A stretch of DNA of 64,000 bases from Marasmius tenuissimus (lineage: Eukaryota; Basidiomycota; Agaricomycetes; Agaricales; Marasmiaceae): contig JAQOTA010000050.1 in NCBI GenBank assembly GCA_029532415.1, positions 6,818,756-6,882,755 on the forward strand, read 5' to 3'. The notes below the pieces were generated by a model. The model searched no databases, was not told where the DNA came from, and was given only the letters and a program-made list of their open reading frames with translations. Shown piece after piece: positions 1-12,016 of this stretch; the first letter of the stretch is position 1, and every line of letters starts with the position of its first letter. Position numbers and translations under genes: made by a program.

Positions 1-1320
1 CACATACTGAGGAAATCCGCTTCGTGGTTCGAATCCACCCAATTTAAATGTAAGTGGGTCAGTTATACGTACTTCTTGGTTTCGAGATGTGTAAGTAATT
101 ACTGGACCCTCATACTCGTTTTTACTGAATATCAAGAAACGGAAGGATGGGCTACACGCCGAATGAGTACTTGAGTTGGTGCTGACAATCCCGCCTGATA
201 TAGAGCTGCACATCCTGGAACCCGCCTTGGGAGCCGAATAAAGACGGTGAAGCCACTCGGCCTATCTGGGTCCTTGCAGATGAATGATACATCAGATGCA
301 CGGGTCGATGAATCAAGGTCAATTACCGAACAAACAGAAATGGGGTAGGAATCAGGATAACAAATGGGCAACCAGGATGTCAAGCTCTGCTCAGTCGGGA
401 GACGTCATTATCACAGTGCTTTCTATTGGATGTTCACTGTGCTGGGGCCTGACAAGCTTGATAGAGTTCACAGCCTGGAGCTCGCGGAGTAAGTGCTCAT
501 CTCAGTGCCTGCACTCGACGGCAAATCTGGATCTTCTGTGACAGTATCCAGGCTCACCCTTTGTCTATGATGAGTTGGGCCGGGGATTTACACTCGAACC
601 ACAGATATACGGTGATACCTTGGTGATACCGCAAGTCATGAATCACCTTGCTCGCGTGAATTCAGTCAACAGGAAGAAGAACTGGGAACAGCCGTGATCC
701 CGCTGCCTGCTCAACGCAACTTCTGCAGCCACATCACTTTCGGATCTCAAGGAGATACTGATTTGGTCGCTGTGGATCAAAAAGATTGTGGAGTGCAGCG
801 CCGCAGCCTTGACCAACCGGGTCACGATATAGAGGCGTGACACTCTTCTCGTGCAGGAGTTTTCGTTTCACCGACTGCTTTTACAAAGACCCGAAGCTCG
901 CCACGTCAAGTAGGATGGGAGAAGTATGTACAAGATGAAATGACAGCATGCTCACTGAAATTGATTACAAACTCTTGATGGACCTCTGCAATGAATCGCG
1001 GGAGTAGCCTGAATGTAGAGTCACTAGGTGAAGATATACGTACGGTTCTCAAGTTCCATTGCTCGGAGAAAATTGCACCTCGTCCCAACTTCTGGCTCAT
1101 GTATATGTGATAAGCTTGACAATCGGACATGGGGATAGAACACGCGCCTTTTTGTTATTAAGCCAAGAGATTGTTCACTCATCCCGCTCTCACTCCCGAG
1201 AAAGATCAGGACATGGCTGAACTACTATCCTGTATACTCAAAGGCAATTCGGACCAATTTGGGGTAGTCTCTGATGCCCCCTACCATTATCTCAACAAAC
1301 AACCCCAAAGAACACTCACA
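1..1320. other. No gene recognised (left edge)
   Basis: No open frame here has a recognisable domain, and none joins to neighbours by plausible GT-AG introns. The first 45 bases contain TTCGAAT between GTGG and CCAC, which looks like a tRNA T-arm, but the molecule cannot be completed inside the window. Confidence 0.5.
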
Positions 1321-1325
1321 AAAAG

Positions 1326-1333
1326 TATAAAAA
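1326..1333 (+). promoter_or_regulatory. TATA-like box of the small secreted protein gene
   Basis: TATAAAAA lies about 80 nt upstream of the ATG at 1415, a plausible core-promoter position. It is the only such box immediately upstream of that gene. Confidence 0.45.
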
Positions 1334-1414
1334 CCCTCTCAAAACCAGCCTCAAAGACCAGAACCCAACAATCATCACAACCTCCAACGTCATCTACTAC
1401 TCTCAACACCAGCA

Positions 1415-1767
1415 ATGTTATTCAGAACCGCGACCATTGTCTCTGCCTTTGCTGTCCTCTTTGCCAGTCAGGCTATGGGCGCTGCCTTGATTGCCACCGA
1501 CCCAGGTAATGGTTGTTCTGTGACGCCAACGAGTACCTTACTGATCTCATGCGTTATTCACAATAGTCTCCGCTTGTAACCCGCCTAACAACGGCGGCCA
1601 CAAAGCTGGAAGTAGCTGCAAGTACTATTCTGGTCCCTCCTCCAAGTCCCCGGTTGTCAAAGGCAGTAAGTCGTGCTCTCAGCAATCCGTGAGCTCAATA
1701 TCAAACTAAAAACACGTCCCTTTTAGCCTGTGTCAGCAAAAATGGCAAGCTGACATGCACTCGCTGA
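1415..1767 (+). CDS. Small secreted cysteine-rich protein (three exons)
   Basis: The gene was found by splicing short exons 1415-1505, 1567-1665 and 1727-1767. Both introns have GTAA donors and TAG acceptors, and phases match. The product is 76 residues. It starts with a hydrophobic signal peptide (MLFRTATIVSAFAV, then LFASQAMGA) and ends at ...KLTCTR. The mature part has four cysteines (SACN, SCKYY, TCVSK, LTCTR), enough for two disulfides. It resembles the small secreted proteins that basidiomycetes export, some of which act as effectors or surface proteins. No family is recognised, so no function is assigned. It sits alone between an empty left edge and decayed F-box DNA. Confidence 0.7.
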
Positions 1768-1960
1768 ACAGCTCACTGAACAGCTCGCGGAACCGATACA
1801 CAGTGAGGAATGGAAGAGTTCAAACGGAACATGATCTCGCGATTCTAATGCTGTATGCTACTAAAGTACTTGTTCGAACGGATTCCCATTTGACCGAACT
1901 AGACTGACTCGTTACTGAACGTAAACTTCCATCGGGGTCGTCGAATAGCTATCTATGAGT

Positions 1961-2600
1961 CTAAGGTGTCTGACCCCTCGAAAGATGGGTATACCAACGG
2001 CGGATGTATGACTCTTGGTTGAGAACGCAGCGAACTATCCCCTCAAACATCTGAAGCGTTTTGCTTTTTTGTGTGGCACCCCAGTACCCTTCCTCCTTGA
2101 CCCGCATAACCTTCAGCTCGGGCAACATACCCGCTGGTTCCCAAGCAAGTTTGGCTGTCAATCGACTCGTCTGTATAGCACGACCGTTTCGGTCCTTTAT
2201 GAATAGGTGGGTGAGCTTCGGGATGAACCATAAGATTAAGGGTGTTAACAAACCCTACGGCATTGAGAGGATGGTATGTGCTGAATGTCAGATGGGCGAG
2301 TATTTTTGAGCAACATGAGGTGACAAGGAACAATTTCAAGGTTTCCCTGAGTATGCCGTCTGCCTCGTCTTGGTTTGGTTTGGTGCGTGACTCGTAGGAC
2401 AGATGGGGCATGCTGATTTCAGATACCGTGTCGCGTACAGTCATGTACCCAATACACGGTCTCCGTTGTAAGCTCTTCAACGACGCCATATCTTCCTCAC
2501 TAACTGGGAGCCCCGAAGGAACGATTAAAACGGTTTCAGAGAGCGTCTCGTTGAGTTTCGAATGAGCCTGGGAGATGATTATATCTCCCAAGCTCGTTTC
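1961..2600 (-). pseudogene. F-box/LRR-like protein, 3' remnant
   Basis: Two overlapping minus frames carry the signature of the fungal F-box/LRR-like family that recurs in this window. One reads FLVTSCCSKILAHLTF, matching FLLTSRCSETLTRLTF at about 30,080 and FLIASGCPQTLTHLTL at about 5,540. The next frame reads FIPKLTHLFIKD and LPELKVMRVKEEG. The family homology passes from one frame to the other without a convincing intron, and no F-box N-terminus is present. I read it as a truncated, frameshifted copy. A 36-bp stretch at its 3' end recurs about 660 bp away at 2620-2655, suggesting a small internal duplication. Confidence 0.5.
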
Positions 2601-2677
2601 ATCTCCATTAATAAAGCTAAAGTATCTGGCCCCTCGAAAGATGGGGACACCAACGATCGTTTCAATGCTGTGGACTC

Positions 2678-2800
2678 GAGCGGGCATAAACTCGGAATTG
2701 AGATTGACCAAGTCGCAGTTGGCCCCGTTCTGTATAGTCAAAGGCAAATGAGAGCTGGGAAACAGCTGCCACTCAAGGTGCCTGATAATCTTCAATTGAA
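2678..2800 (+). pseudogene. Cytochrome P450 C-terminal fragment
   Basis: The + strand encodes GIEIDQVAVGP and AGKQLPLKV, the extreme C-terminus of P450 copy A (8319-10686), here with nothing upstream. The nucleotides are nearly identical to the end of copy A. Differences cluster in the central part, where the glycine/proline/methionine stretch has become VLYSQRQMR. It is a short dispersed duplicate of that P450's last exon, not a gene. It lies antisense to the upstream part of the F-box remnant's frame, so the two were joined by rearrangement. Confidence 0.75.
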
Positions 2801-2819
2801 TTCACGTACTGCATAGACA

Positions 2820-4510
2820 AAAGCGAGCTGGCACCCTATCCCCTTCTCTCTAAGTACTCTCGTATGCACAACTCTACGACAATCGGTAATACGAAGAGGA
2901 TAGATACGGGGAGAAAGTAACTCAAAAGTAGACGAGAGTCTCACGTATTGGCGTACCTCATCCCGTGACGGGAACCCGCGAATCAAACAAGGTATAGTAG
3001 GCCGTGATATACTTACGACAATCGTTTCACGGGGTGGAGTAAATCGCCTTCGCCTCCATTTCGTCGAATAAGTCCATCAAAGAGAGGGATTGGACGATCG
3101 CACGTTTCGTGGCATTCGCCCTACGTCAGGTTCGCCAGCCGGTATTGACACTAATAGGTATACTTTAGTAAGGTACGAATGGTGAACGCTCACGCGAGCA
3201 AAGTCATATTAATGTCCGGAGAGACCCCTGAGCAACAAAGGGAACAGAAACGTACCAGTACCCTTTGAGCCAGACTTCTTTGCTATGCTTGGTCTCGCGC
3301 AGAGACCCAACTTATGCGCTCCTTTTGACCCAGAGTTTTAGAACACGCGGCGTGCATTTTTTAAATTTCATCTGGAGAAACAAACAGGTCAGCCATAAAA
3401 CACGGAAATAGTAACGAGATGAAGAGATAAATCACATTCAGCAAAAATCGATGGGTCGTCTAGGTTAAGTATTTGACCCGAAGGAGAATCCATCTCTCCT
3501 TCCCGTTCTTCACTGGCGGATCTACCGTCCTGAGTTTTCGATAGAAGGGTCGTGCAGCTGAATGAGCATATCAATCCTCCAAACAAGATCATGTCGACAC
3601 CAGGGTGGCATCCCCGTTCGAGTGAAGGCAGGGCAGCAAAAGGACAACGCGCAAAACCAACGTTGAAGTACGTGACCTGCAAATTCGGTTGATAGCCTTT
3701 TCAGTCCAAGTCAACCGAGTAGAGAGAAGGAAGGGGTTGTACGGGTGCTTCGCGTGTAATCCGTGCTGGTAGTCTCTGTTGTGCAGATGTGCTAGTAGGC
3801 AACGTGTAAGGGCGGCTTGAGATAGTATGTAGCAAGCGACCCTAAGGGAGGTCGAAGATGGTCGCAGAGCAATCAAACTGAAGCCAAATTCAAGATTAGC
3901 CGAGATCATGGATAGGAGACCATAATTTGAATGCTCTCAAACATGGCCTTCTTCAACCCCCAATTCTTGCCCCAGTGATACGTTCAAGATACGTTGAGAA
4001 AATGGCTATGGATTCTGGTAGCAGATCCGACTATTATGGAGACGAAGCTACCAGAGACGAGTGCTGTGGACTTCCAGTCCGAGAGATAACACAACCTTTT
4101 TATCTTGCCATTCAAGGTTCTGGTTTCTGGTTTCTGCCCCATTTGTGTCGGCCATGAGGATGCTTTTAGATCGACGGAAACTGCAGATAGAACCACGAAT
4201 AACGGGTCAGAAGTACCAGAAACTCCAATTGAACTTGAACCCACCATAATTTGGTGATGCCGCGAGAGTATGGCGCAATAGAACCGAGAGAGTCAAAACG
4301 ACATGGACGTTCGGAAGTAAGGAAGTTCTAACCGTAACCTTCGGCTAAATTTCTAATTCAAACCGGAACGCTCGATGGGGCGCCCAGGAGCAACTCTTCT
4401 CCTAACGACCACGGGCAAGCTATCGCCGCAGGATATCTCTGGCATCTTTCAGCTATGATGCCTCTCTTCTTGACGTGCGCAATAACATTCTCACTGGCCG
4501 CCTTGAGCAT
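2820..4510. other. Intergenic, no gene recognised
   Basis: Frames of up to about 100 codons occur on both strands but none has family resemblance, consistent codon use or joinable exons. Confidence 0.45.
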
Positions 4511-4517
4511 GTAAGCA

Positions 4518-6015
4518 ATGTCAGTGTCACATCATTTTCCTATGGCTCCTTCGTTGTTCACATATCTTTCCAAAGCTAAACCAGTTGTAGACCGGCTGCG
4601 TCTCTCTCGATGCCTGATTTTGAACCTTCGGCACAGCTCGCCGAATGAACTGCTCATTAAATCTACCAATGAGCCCGGCGGAACTCAAATCCCGGGTCCA
4701 ATGTCTTACTCCCCCATGGTAAAGCTGGGATTCATCTGCCAGTGATGGCGAGCTGCAGCCCTGGCTACGTCAGGGCTTTGGGCGCACATCTCGGTCGTCA
4801 CTTTCGCGCAGTGTTTTCTATCTCTTGAGCTGCACCTTAAGCGATCCCAGAGCCACCTCATTACCCTCAATCTCTCGCCGTTCGATCTCTACAATGAGCA
4901 AGATGTTCCCACTCTCTTTCAATCCCTAGCTTCTTATCTGAGCCACCTCCGATCGCTCCATGTTCCTCCCCAAAACAGGCAAGATCATAACCTATGGGAC
5001 CTTGTATCCATCTTCAAGCCTCAATCCTAAAAGCCAGTTTCTCCCTCTAGAATCCCTCTCATTCGGCATCCCATACCCTGCTCAAGTCCCTTTCATCCTT
5101 CTACATGACTGACGGAGTCCGTCAGTCAAAGATGTCGTGCTTGAGAAACTCGTCCTTCCAGGCGTATACCAGGAGCTGGCCATCAGCAAATTCATGATAG
5201 AATCCCTACCATTACCCTGGCACCAACTAACGTCTGTTGAATTCACCGCAAACTTAGTAGGCAACATTCTCCCCCTACTTTTTACCTCCCTCGCTTACGG
5301 CTCTAAAGATAACATTTTGCCACACTCTTCGGGTTATGGAGACCCCGCGTCTCAGTCGAATTGTTCATCCGAACATCGCTTCCCTCAACATCGAGTCAGA
5401 TTGCTATGGCCTCTTGATTCGGTTTCTGACTCACCTCTTCCTCCCCAGCCTCTCTCATGACCATGTACAACACTATGGACCCCGGTGGCGCGTTCATCAT
5501 GGAGACAAAACCCTCTACGACTTTGTGGACAGCCTTACATCATTCCTGATCGCGTCTGGATGTCCTCAAACCCTCACACATCTTACGCTCAAGAGGGAGC
5601 TGATTTTGAAAATTCCACGATTCACGCCGTACCTCCGTTCTTTGATGCTCAAAGAGAGGGAGTTCCTCGAAAGGAGAATTCTGATGGTCAAAGCATGTTT
5701 CTCGATTCTTTGTCTACCGATTATTCTCGCCTCGATTCATACGGATAACATTCTTCCAAACCTCAAAGATATTCGTATCGTCGCTCACGAGATCGATTAG
5801 AGTCGACATGCCTTGGGAATGTTCTGGGATATGAACATTTCCCGGGCTCGTTTTAGACCCAATGAAATGAGACGCTCGCTTCAGCCATTTTGATCCTTGC
5901 TTCGGGGATCCAGGTTAGGGGGGAAGACGTGGCGTTGTCGAAGAGCTTACAACGGAGTGGTACTGCGATTAAAGTTACGGCAGGTGCGCGTGTTCTGGTG
6001 GGGTATACCAAGTAA
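4518..6015 (+). pseudogene. F-box/LRR-like protein, decayed
   Basis: The copy can be followed from F-box to C-terminus. The F-box core (SSPNELLIKS) runs to LGFICQ, then a TGA at 4743-4745, then WRAAALATSGLWAHIS. This aligns with VCRRWRAISLSTPELWAII of the copy at 29,126, so the stop replaces the arginine before the conserved tryptophan. The LRR-like part follows (LELHLKRSQSHLITL, FLIASGCPQTLTHLTL, LPNLKDIRIV). The C-terminus GTAIKVTAG then RVLVGYTK ends at 6015. Further lesions are TAA at 5028-5030, TGA at 5110-5112, a frame change between those two stops, and another near 5,310-5,330. F-box proteins are substrate adaptors of SCF ubiquitin ligases; this copy cannot make one. Confidence 0.75.
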
Positions 6016-6374
6016 GTGAGTGGTACAATCCGCGATCGAGGAGGATGAGAACTTGCCGACAAAGGGGATTTTCGAGTCGAATAGTTTGTTTGGTACCATG
6101 ACAGACTTCTGAGTTTTATCTCGTTCGCGATTCCCCGTATGCTTGTACTTTGTTAGGTTCGTCTAGTGTCTCCGGTTGTTCGGGAATTGGGAATTACTCA
6201 TCTCATCCCAAGATATTACCAAGTCTAATGTAGACATATCCCCGATAGCTACGGTAAATGTTTGGTTACGAAGGCCCCTGTTTGGACTTGGCACCGACGG
6301 AAACGACCCTGCGGCCTGATGCATACTCTGAATGCCAGGGAGAATCATGAATAATCGAAGTAAGATATTATAGG

Positions 6375-6382
6375 TATATAAA
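6375..6382 (+). promoter_or_regulatory. TATA box of the NmrA-like gene
   Basis: TATATAAA lies 48 nt before the ATG at 6430, giving a short leader. It is followed by a pyrimidine-rich stretch, as usual for fungal promoters. Confidence 0.55.
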
Positions 6383-6429
6383 CCCCTCCCTCTCGAAGCT
6401 GGAAGCAAACCAAAAACAAAACCTAAGGA

Positions 6430-7889
6430 ATGTCCTCTCAATCTCAATCTCACAAGCTAGTGGTTCTCATCACCGGTGCAACTGGTAGGCTACGTCGCGA
6501 CTGATACCTTAGATGACTCTCACTCCCGCCTCAGGATACATCGGAGGAAGTGTCCTATCTCGACTGCTCAGCGTCCCAAATGCTCACTCCAAGTATGAAT
6601 TCCGAGCGATTGTAAGGAACGCCGACAAGGCAAAGATTCTCGAGGAGAAGTTTGGTGTCAAAGCGATTGTTGGTTCGCATTCGGATCAAGGGCTGATGGA
6701 GAAAGAAGCGAGCGAAGCTGATGTTGTTCTGGCGATGGTACGTGACCTGGAATAGACTATTTTGAGCTTTTGAGGATGAGACGTCTATTATGTTTAGGCT
6801 GACTGTGATGACGTTGATGCCGCGGGAGGAATCAACAAGGGGTTGAAGAAGAAGTTTGAAGCCACCGGAAAGCGCCCGATTCTTGTTCACACGGTAAGTG
6901 CTCCTACATCGGTCGCTCACTATGCTAACGGGATATTTGTAGACGGGAGCAGGTTTGTATTATCTTGTTTGCTGATGTTTTTACCGGCTTACCTTACAAT
7001 CCATAGCTGTCCTTAACGATACTGCCGTGGGCGAATTCACGAGTGAGGAAATCTACGACGATGAGAATGTCCAGCAACTGGAGACTATCTCCCCGGATGC
7101 TCTTCACCGTCTTGTAGATCTAAAGGTTCTCGAAGCAGACGAAGCAGGTATCGTATCCATCCACCTTCAGTGGCAGTGCGCCTCCGTCTGACCTTCTCCT
7201 TTCTCTTCACAGGATATGTCAAAAGCTATCTAATCTGTCCCGGCATTATCTACGACGATGCTCAAAACCCACTAGTTGACGCGGGAGTTGCAAACTCTCG
7301 AACAATTATATTCAAAATGCTCGTGCCTCCGGCTGTCAAGAGGGGCTACGGAATTATTGTGGGGAAGGGAGAGAATGTATGGCTGAACGTTCATATCGAT
7401 GAGGGTAAGTCTCGGGTCTCTAGGTGCTGCCTCAAAACTGACACTGGCGCTCTTACCTCCAGCTGCAGAATTTTACGTCCTCATGTTCACTTCCGTGCTC
7501 GACGATTCCAAAAATGTTCCACACGGGAGAGAGGGATACTTTTTTCTCGGAGCAGAGGAACACAAGGCGGTTCAGTACTATAACGAGGTTACGAAGGTAC
7601 TCTTTGAGTTGGGGAAAGTAAAAAGTCCTGATCCAAGACCGCTCGGGGAGGATGAGGCCGTAGAGCATTTTGGTCCCTGGGTGCGTGTTTAGAGACAGCG
7701 ATCTGAGGAACTCGGTCTAACAAATTTTTGATACCGCAGGGAGCCGTTGCGCGTGTTGCGCTGGGTGGGAATGCGCGTTTTGTGGGCAATCGAGCGAGAA
7801 AGTTGGGATGGGTACCGGTGAAGGGCACACAGGAGTTCATAGCCTCGCTTCGAAAAGAGGTTGGGTATTGGTTGAAGACGTTGGATTGA
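6430..7889 (+). CDS. NmrA-like NAD(P)-binding Rossmann protein
   Basis: A multi-exon gene of roughly 340 codons. The first exon ends in VVLITGATG and the second begins GYIGGSVLSRLL, together forming the GxxGxxG dinucleotide-binding loop of the atypical short-chain dehydrogenase/NmrA fold. Later exons read GYVKSYLICPGIIYDD and NVWLNVHIDEG. After the next intron come EFYVLMFTSVLDDS and HGREGYFFLGAEEHKA; the last exon ends GNRARKLGWVPVKG...LKTLD. Introns are short with GTAAGT/GTACGT-type donors, including one of about 50 nt at 6956. Family members are cytosolic reductases or redox-sensing regulators; the substrate cannot be inferred. It converges on P450 copy A, and a decayed paralogue faces P450 copy C at 34,249-35,693. 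Frame and splice sites look intact. Confidence 0.85.
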
Positions 7890-7899
7890 GTAATCGTTT

Positions 7900-8318
7900 G
7901 GAGTATGAGGGTACTCTTACTGGCAGGCGAGCACACGATTACTAGCGCGATAGCTTTACAATCGAGTGGTAATTTCAAATAATCTTGTTTACGATCACTT
8001 GGGTAGACCGAGTTTTGTGTACACCTGGCTTGATTCGGCTACGAACCCTCAATAATTACGATGACTGGCAATTGATACGTCGCTGGACCTACTCATGACA
8101 ACCAGAAGTTTATAGTCCGGGTTTACAAACTCGTGGAGATTCGGTTACGCCAACTAGTGATCGAATTTCCGTACTTATGTCTATTTCGTTATTGTTGCAG
8201 AGGTGAATGCATAGGTATGTAAATCGTAGAGTTAGATATGCGAAAATATATGGAGAGAAGGGAATAGGAAGCTGGCCAGCTTCTATATTATGTAGTACGA
8301 GAACTCGAGGAACGAGCC
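7900..8318. other. 3' intergenic between convergent NmrA-like and P450 genes
   Basis: This AT-rich spacer holds the 3' ends of both converging genes. No gene is seen in it. Confidence 0.5.
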
Positions 8319-10686
8319 TCAGGCATTCCTCAAGGCCACCTTGAGTGGCAACTGTTTCCCAGCTCCCCATTTGCCTTTGACCATGGGGCCAACGGGGCCA
8401 ACTGCGACTTGGTCAATCTCAATGCCCTCTACAGCGGAAAATTTGAAAGCCTCGACGAGAGCAGCTGCGACCACCTGAAGTTCTAAAACACTGAAAATGC
8501 AAAGTTGATTATGGTTGATACAGAGTTAGGGAGATGGCCTACGCGAATCGCCAGCCAATGCAAGCCCGAATACCGCCGCCTGTTTGGAGGGTTAAGTGAT
8601 TGGAATCAGAGATAGTCAATCTACAAGAGAATTAAAAGACATACTAAAAGTCAGCAGATTTGCGAACACTCCCAAGGTAGTTGGTCGAGTACTCTCGAGA
8701 AATCGATCTGGATTCCATACATCTGCGTCTTCACCCCACACGGGTTTGAGCCTATAGACGAGGCTTGAGTTAGTCGATGGGCGGGAGGAAAGCCGTGCTC
8801 ACCTGTTGTATTCAAAGATGTTGATATTAACTCGTTGGCCTTTGATAACCGGGATCTCCTTCAACACCAACCCCGAGGTATCGGTGATTGGGATCTCCAA
8901 TGGTATGATGTCGTCAGTTTCGGCCTCTCTGACCAGGAACGGAAAGATTGGGTGGAACCTCAGAGTTTCCTGTTTGCTAACATGAATAAGACGACAACGA
9001 TGAATTTGAGAGTTCACTTACCTTAATCACCGCGTTCAGGATAGGCATACTTTCGAGATCCTCGACTGTGAGAGAACCATTCTTTCTTGCTCGGCCACGA
9101 ATATCCTGTATCTCTTGGAACAACTTTTCTTGCCACTCGGGGTTATACGAGAGCTCGTGTAGCACCCAGTTAAGCCTATAACGAGATAGTGTATCAGCAA
9201 AAACAATCACATCGTATGTAGAAGGGACGCGTCACATACGTGGATGCTGTCGTTTCATGCCCGGCAAATGTCATTGTCCTGGTCAACCAATGCGCATAAG
9301 CTCAAAGCAGTTTAAACTTCACACTGTTGATACTTACGACATCTGGGATAGCGCTTCTACTTGAGGCAAGCGCTTGCTTGGATCTTCTGCGGTCAACGAG
9401 CGGGCTGCAACGTTTGATTGAGTAGCCATGAAGGAGCAGGAAAATGGGAGACGTAGACTGACCTATAACACTTAGAATATCCTTATCCTTTTCCTGCCCA
9501 CCACCGCTTTCCACCTTTTGGGTTACCAAAGTCCCCGTGACTTTTTGACCGGCGGCCAGCCAATTCGCCCATCGCTTGTCTTCCCTTGTTTTTCTCAAGG
9601 AGATGAGGTCTATAACAACCTTGGGGAGGAATCGATACGAGGCGTCACGGAGCATCTTGATCTTTGTTGGGTTGCCAGTGTCGAGGCTAAAGTCCGAGAG
9701 ATAAGCGCCAGTGGCTATTGACGATTCCACGACTAGGAGGAACTGACTCACAATACATCCCGAAGAATATCGCGAAGGCCACCCGCCCTCGTCTTTCCCA
9801 TCGCATCGAAGCGATAATCGAACATGGCTAACCAAAAGAGCTGTCAGGCCGAGATTTGCTACTCCATGCGATATTGGTACTCGTACATTCTCCGAGTGCA
9901 TCCAGTGTCATACTATGAAAGTCCCGATAGCAATCGATTATTGTAGCCCCGCCCTCAATCTCAAACTTCCACTTTGTTATGAGCTTGCATCCGAGTCCTC
10001 AGCAAACAGAACAATCGACACGATGGTTTATGGCTTACGGTTTGGGTACAATTCTCGAAAATTGGGGTGAAAGGGCGAATTTGAGAGGCAGAGAACACGG
10101 GGTTCATAATCTTCCGTTGTCTTTGATGAACGACACCTGCAGAAATAGAGACTGTCAGAGCTCCTAGCTCGATGTTCTGAACCAAGACGTTCCATTAACG
10201 GTTACGAGTCCTCGCCCAAACAGTTTGCCGAATAATTGCTCGAAGTCCATGGGTTTCTTGTACCGATAGGCGGACTTGTGGCAGATGTGCTGCAGAGCAC
10301 GGGGATCGGATACTTCCAGAATGTCCTCCTATTGATACCGGTCGACACAAGTATAAGTCGCTATTGAGAATGAAAGAATGATATGCTTGCACTTACCCCA
10401 AAACACCCAGCCGAGCGGAACACAGATCCGTACCGCTCGAACCAGTCAGATTCAAGGTCTCCGACCCTCCTCACGCGAGTCAGAGCCCATTCGTGACCTG
10501 CAGTATCATTGAGTATGAGGGAGTTGAAGGAGTCGAGGAAATTTCGGACTGACCGAGCAGGAAGGAAGGCGACGGCGGTCCTTGAAGAAAGCTGAGCGAT
10601 CGTTTCCTCGATCGGATGATCAACGCGAGAACGGCGCTCGCAGAAATAGCTACAGGCAGCCACAGAAGCTGGATGAAGAAGGTCAT
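8319..10686 (-). CDS. Cytochrome P450 monooxygenase, copy A
   Basis: A microsomal P450 with about a dozen short introns. The N-terminal anchor (MTFFIQLLWLPVAISASAVL) is followed by the basic RSRKRS stretch and proline hinge GPPSPS. The I-helix motif is TFAGHETTAS and the K-helix is ETLRFHP (ExxR). The NPDRF motif and the heme loop GGGIRACIGWRF, with its cysteine ligand, follow, then AGKQLPLKVALRNA. These are all the catalytic landmarks, so a heme-thiolate oxygenase is certain; substrate is unknown. One oddity: the donor after ...GLVTVN, GT in copies B and C, is GA at 10191-10192, which may impair splicing. It is a tandem paralogue of copy B and converges on the NmrA-like gene. Confidence 0.85.
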
Positions 10687-10689
10687 CTT

Positions 10690-12010
10690 TCGACAATGAA
10701 AATGTGGCCTGTGTGTCCCTCCTTATATATGTATGCTCTCTCCTGTTGATTAATATACAAAAAAAAACCCTATTCGGAATGGTAAATGGATGTAGCTTCG
10801 CGCGAGAGCCACGGTACCAGTTCGTTATGTGCTTACCTGACTCGGGCCGGACACAGACTGGTCTGACAAAGTCGACGGATGTAGCCGCTCTACAAAGGAG
10901 ATTTTAAAGTTGTATGGGCAAGCATACACTACGAGGACTCTGCGTGAGGTGTGGCTCGTACACTAGAGGGGATAGCGATTCGTTGATGATAGACTTCACA
11001 TCCAAGCTTTCATAAGGTATGGGCGGTTGCTGTGGCGAAGAACTGAACCATGTTGCAGGACCCAGGAAACCCAGGAGTTTCCCCATCGTAACAGACGGAT
11101 GTCAGCCGCCAGAGGGTACTTTTCTTGATCACACGTTGACGAGAATTCTATCGGAGAATAGTGTGGAGGAGGCCAGTGTCAATGAACTGTGGCGTCAGGC
11201 AGCAGTTTACATCAAGGGCCGAGGTAGGCATCCCGAGATTGAAGACAGAAATCTCAACAGAGATAAACAACTTTGAATGGTCGGACACGAAGTGCTGGTT
11301 GACGCACACATCGCACTGACATTTTAAACATTCGCCAGTCATTCCTCACACTTATCTCGTCCCGATGACTAGATTTGTGCTGGTCATTCACTGGATCCTT
11401 CCTATTGAATTTTATTGTTATTACTTTGCTCGCTCGCTAAAAACTTTTTTGCACGCCAAGGAGCACAAGTATCACAAGAAACTGCTCGCTTCGAATGTGT
11501 TTCCACGGCACAGTACAGTGAACTTACCTCGGATGTTGAGCGATTGGTTTGTAAGCTATCCGGGCATTTTCGTTGTCGTTGAGACCATAAAGAATGCTCT
11601 TAACACGATTGAATTAGCTTGGTGTATAATGACTTATAAATGTCTCGGATAAATACTAGTAATGCTATCAAGTGGGCTGGGATCTCTGTATATCTGGACC
11701 ATTCGGTTCACAAAGACCCTCAAGCTCATTGTATACGTGACAGCTTGGTAACTTACGGAGCGGTGTGCGTCTCTCATAATCACATCTGCGAGCCCCATTT
11801 CTACACACCAAACACCCTCAGGGACCACAGCTTTCTGCCCGCAGTGCGTCAATGTATCGTGAGGAGGTCAGGTTAGTATTAGTTGAAGAGGTTGGACCCA
11901 GCGCCTGTATGGAGTCTGAGTGTGTTATTCCCATTGAGAAACATCTTAGAGTCCAATAGGCTAGGATAGTCAAAAAGATGTGGTGGGGATTAGGTATATT
12001 GTGTATATAT
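10690..12010. other. Promoter of P450 A and spacer before P450 B
   Basis: A TATATA element (about 10,723-10,730, read on the minus strand) lies about 40 nt from the ATG of copy A. Upstream, CTTACCTGACTCGGGCCGG (10,833-10,851) recurs in closely similar form upstream of copy B at about 14,530, so the duplication carried the promoter. The rest has no recognisable gene. Confidence 0.5.
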
Positions 12011-12016
12011 GGAGGG

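Noticed and set aside
1..45. Possible 3' half of a tRNA (T-arm-like GTGGTTCGAATCCAC)
   Set aside because: The acceptor stem and 5' half cannot be seen at the window edge and the T-stem is only four perfect pairs.
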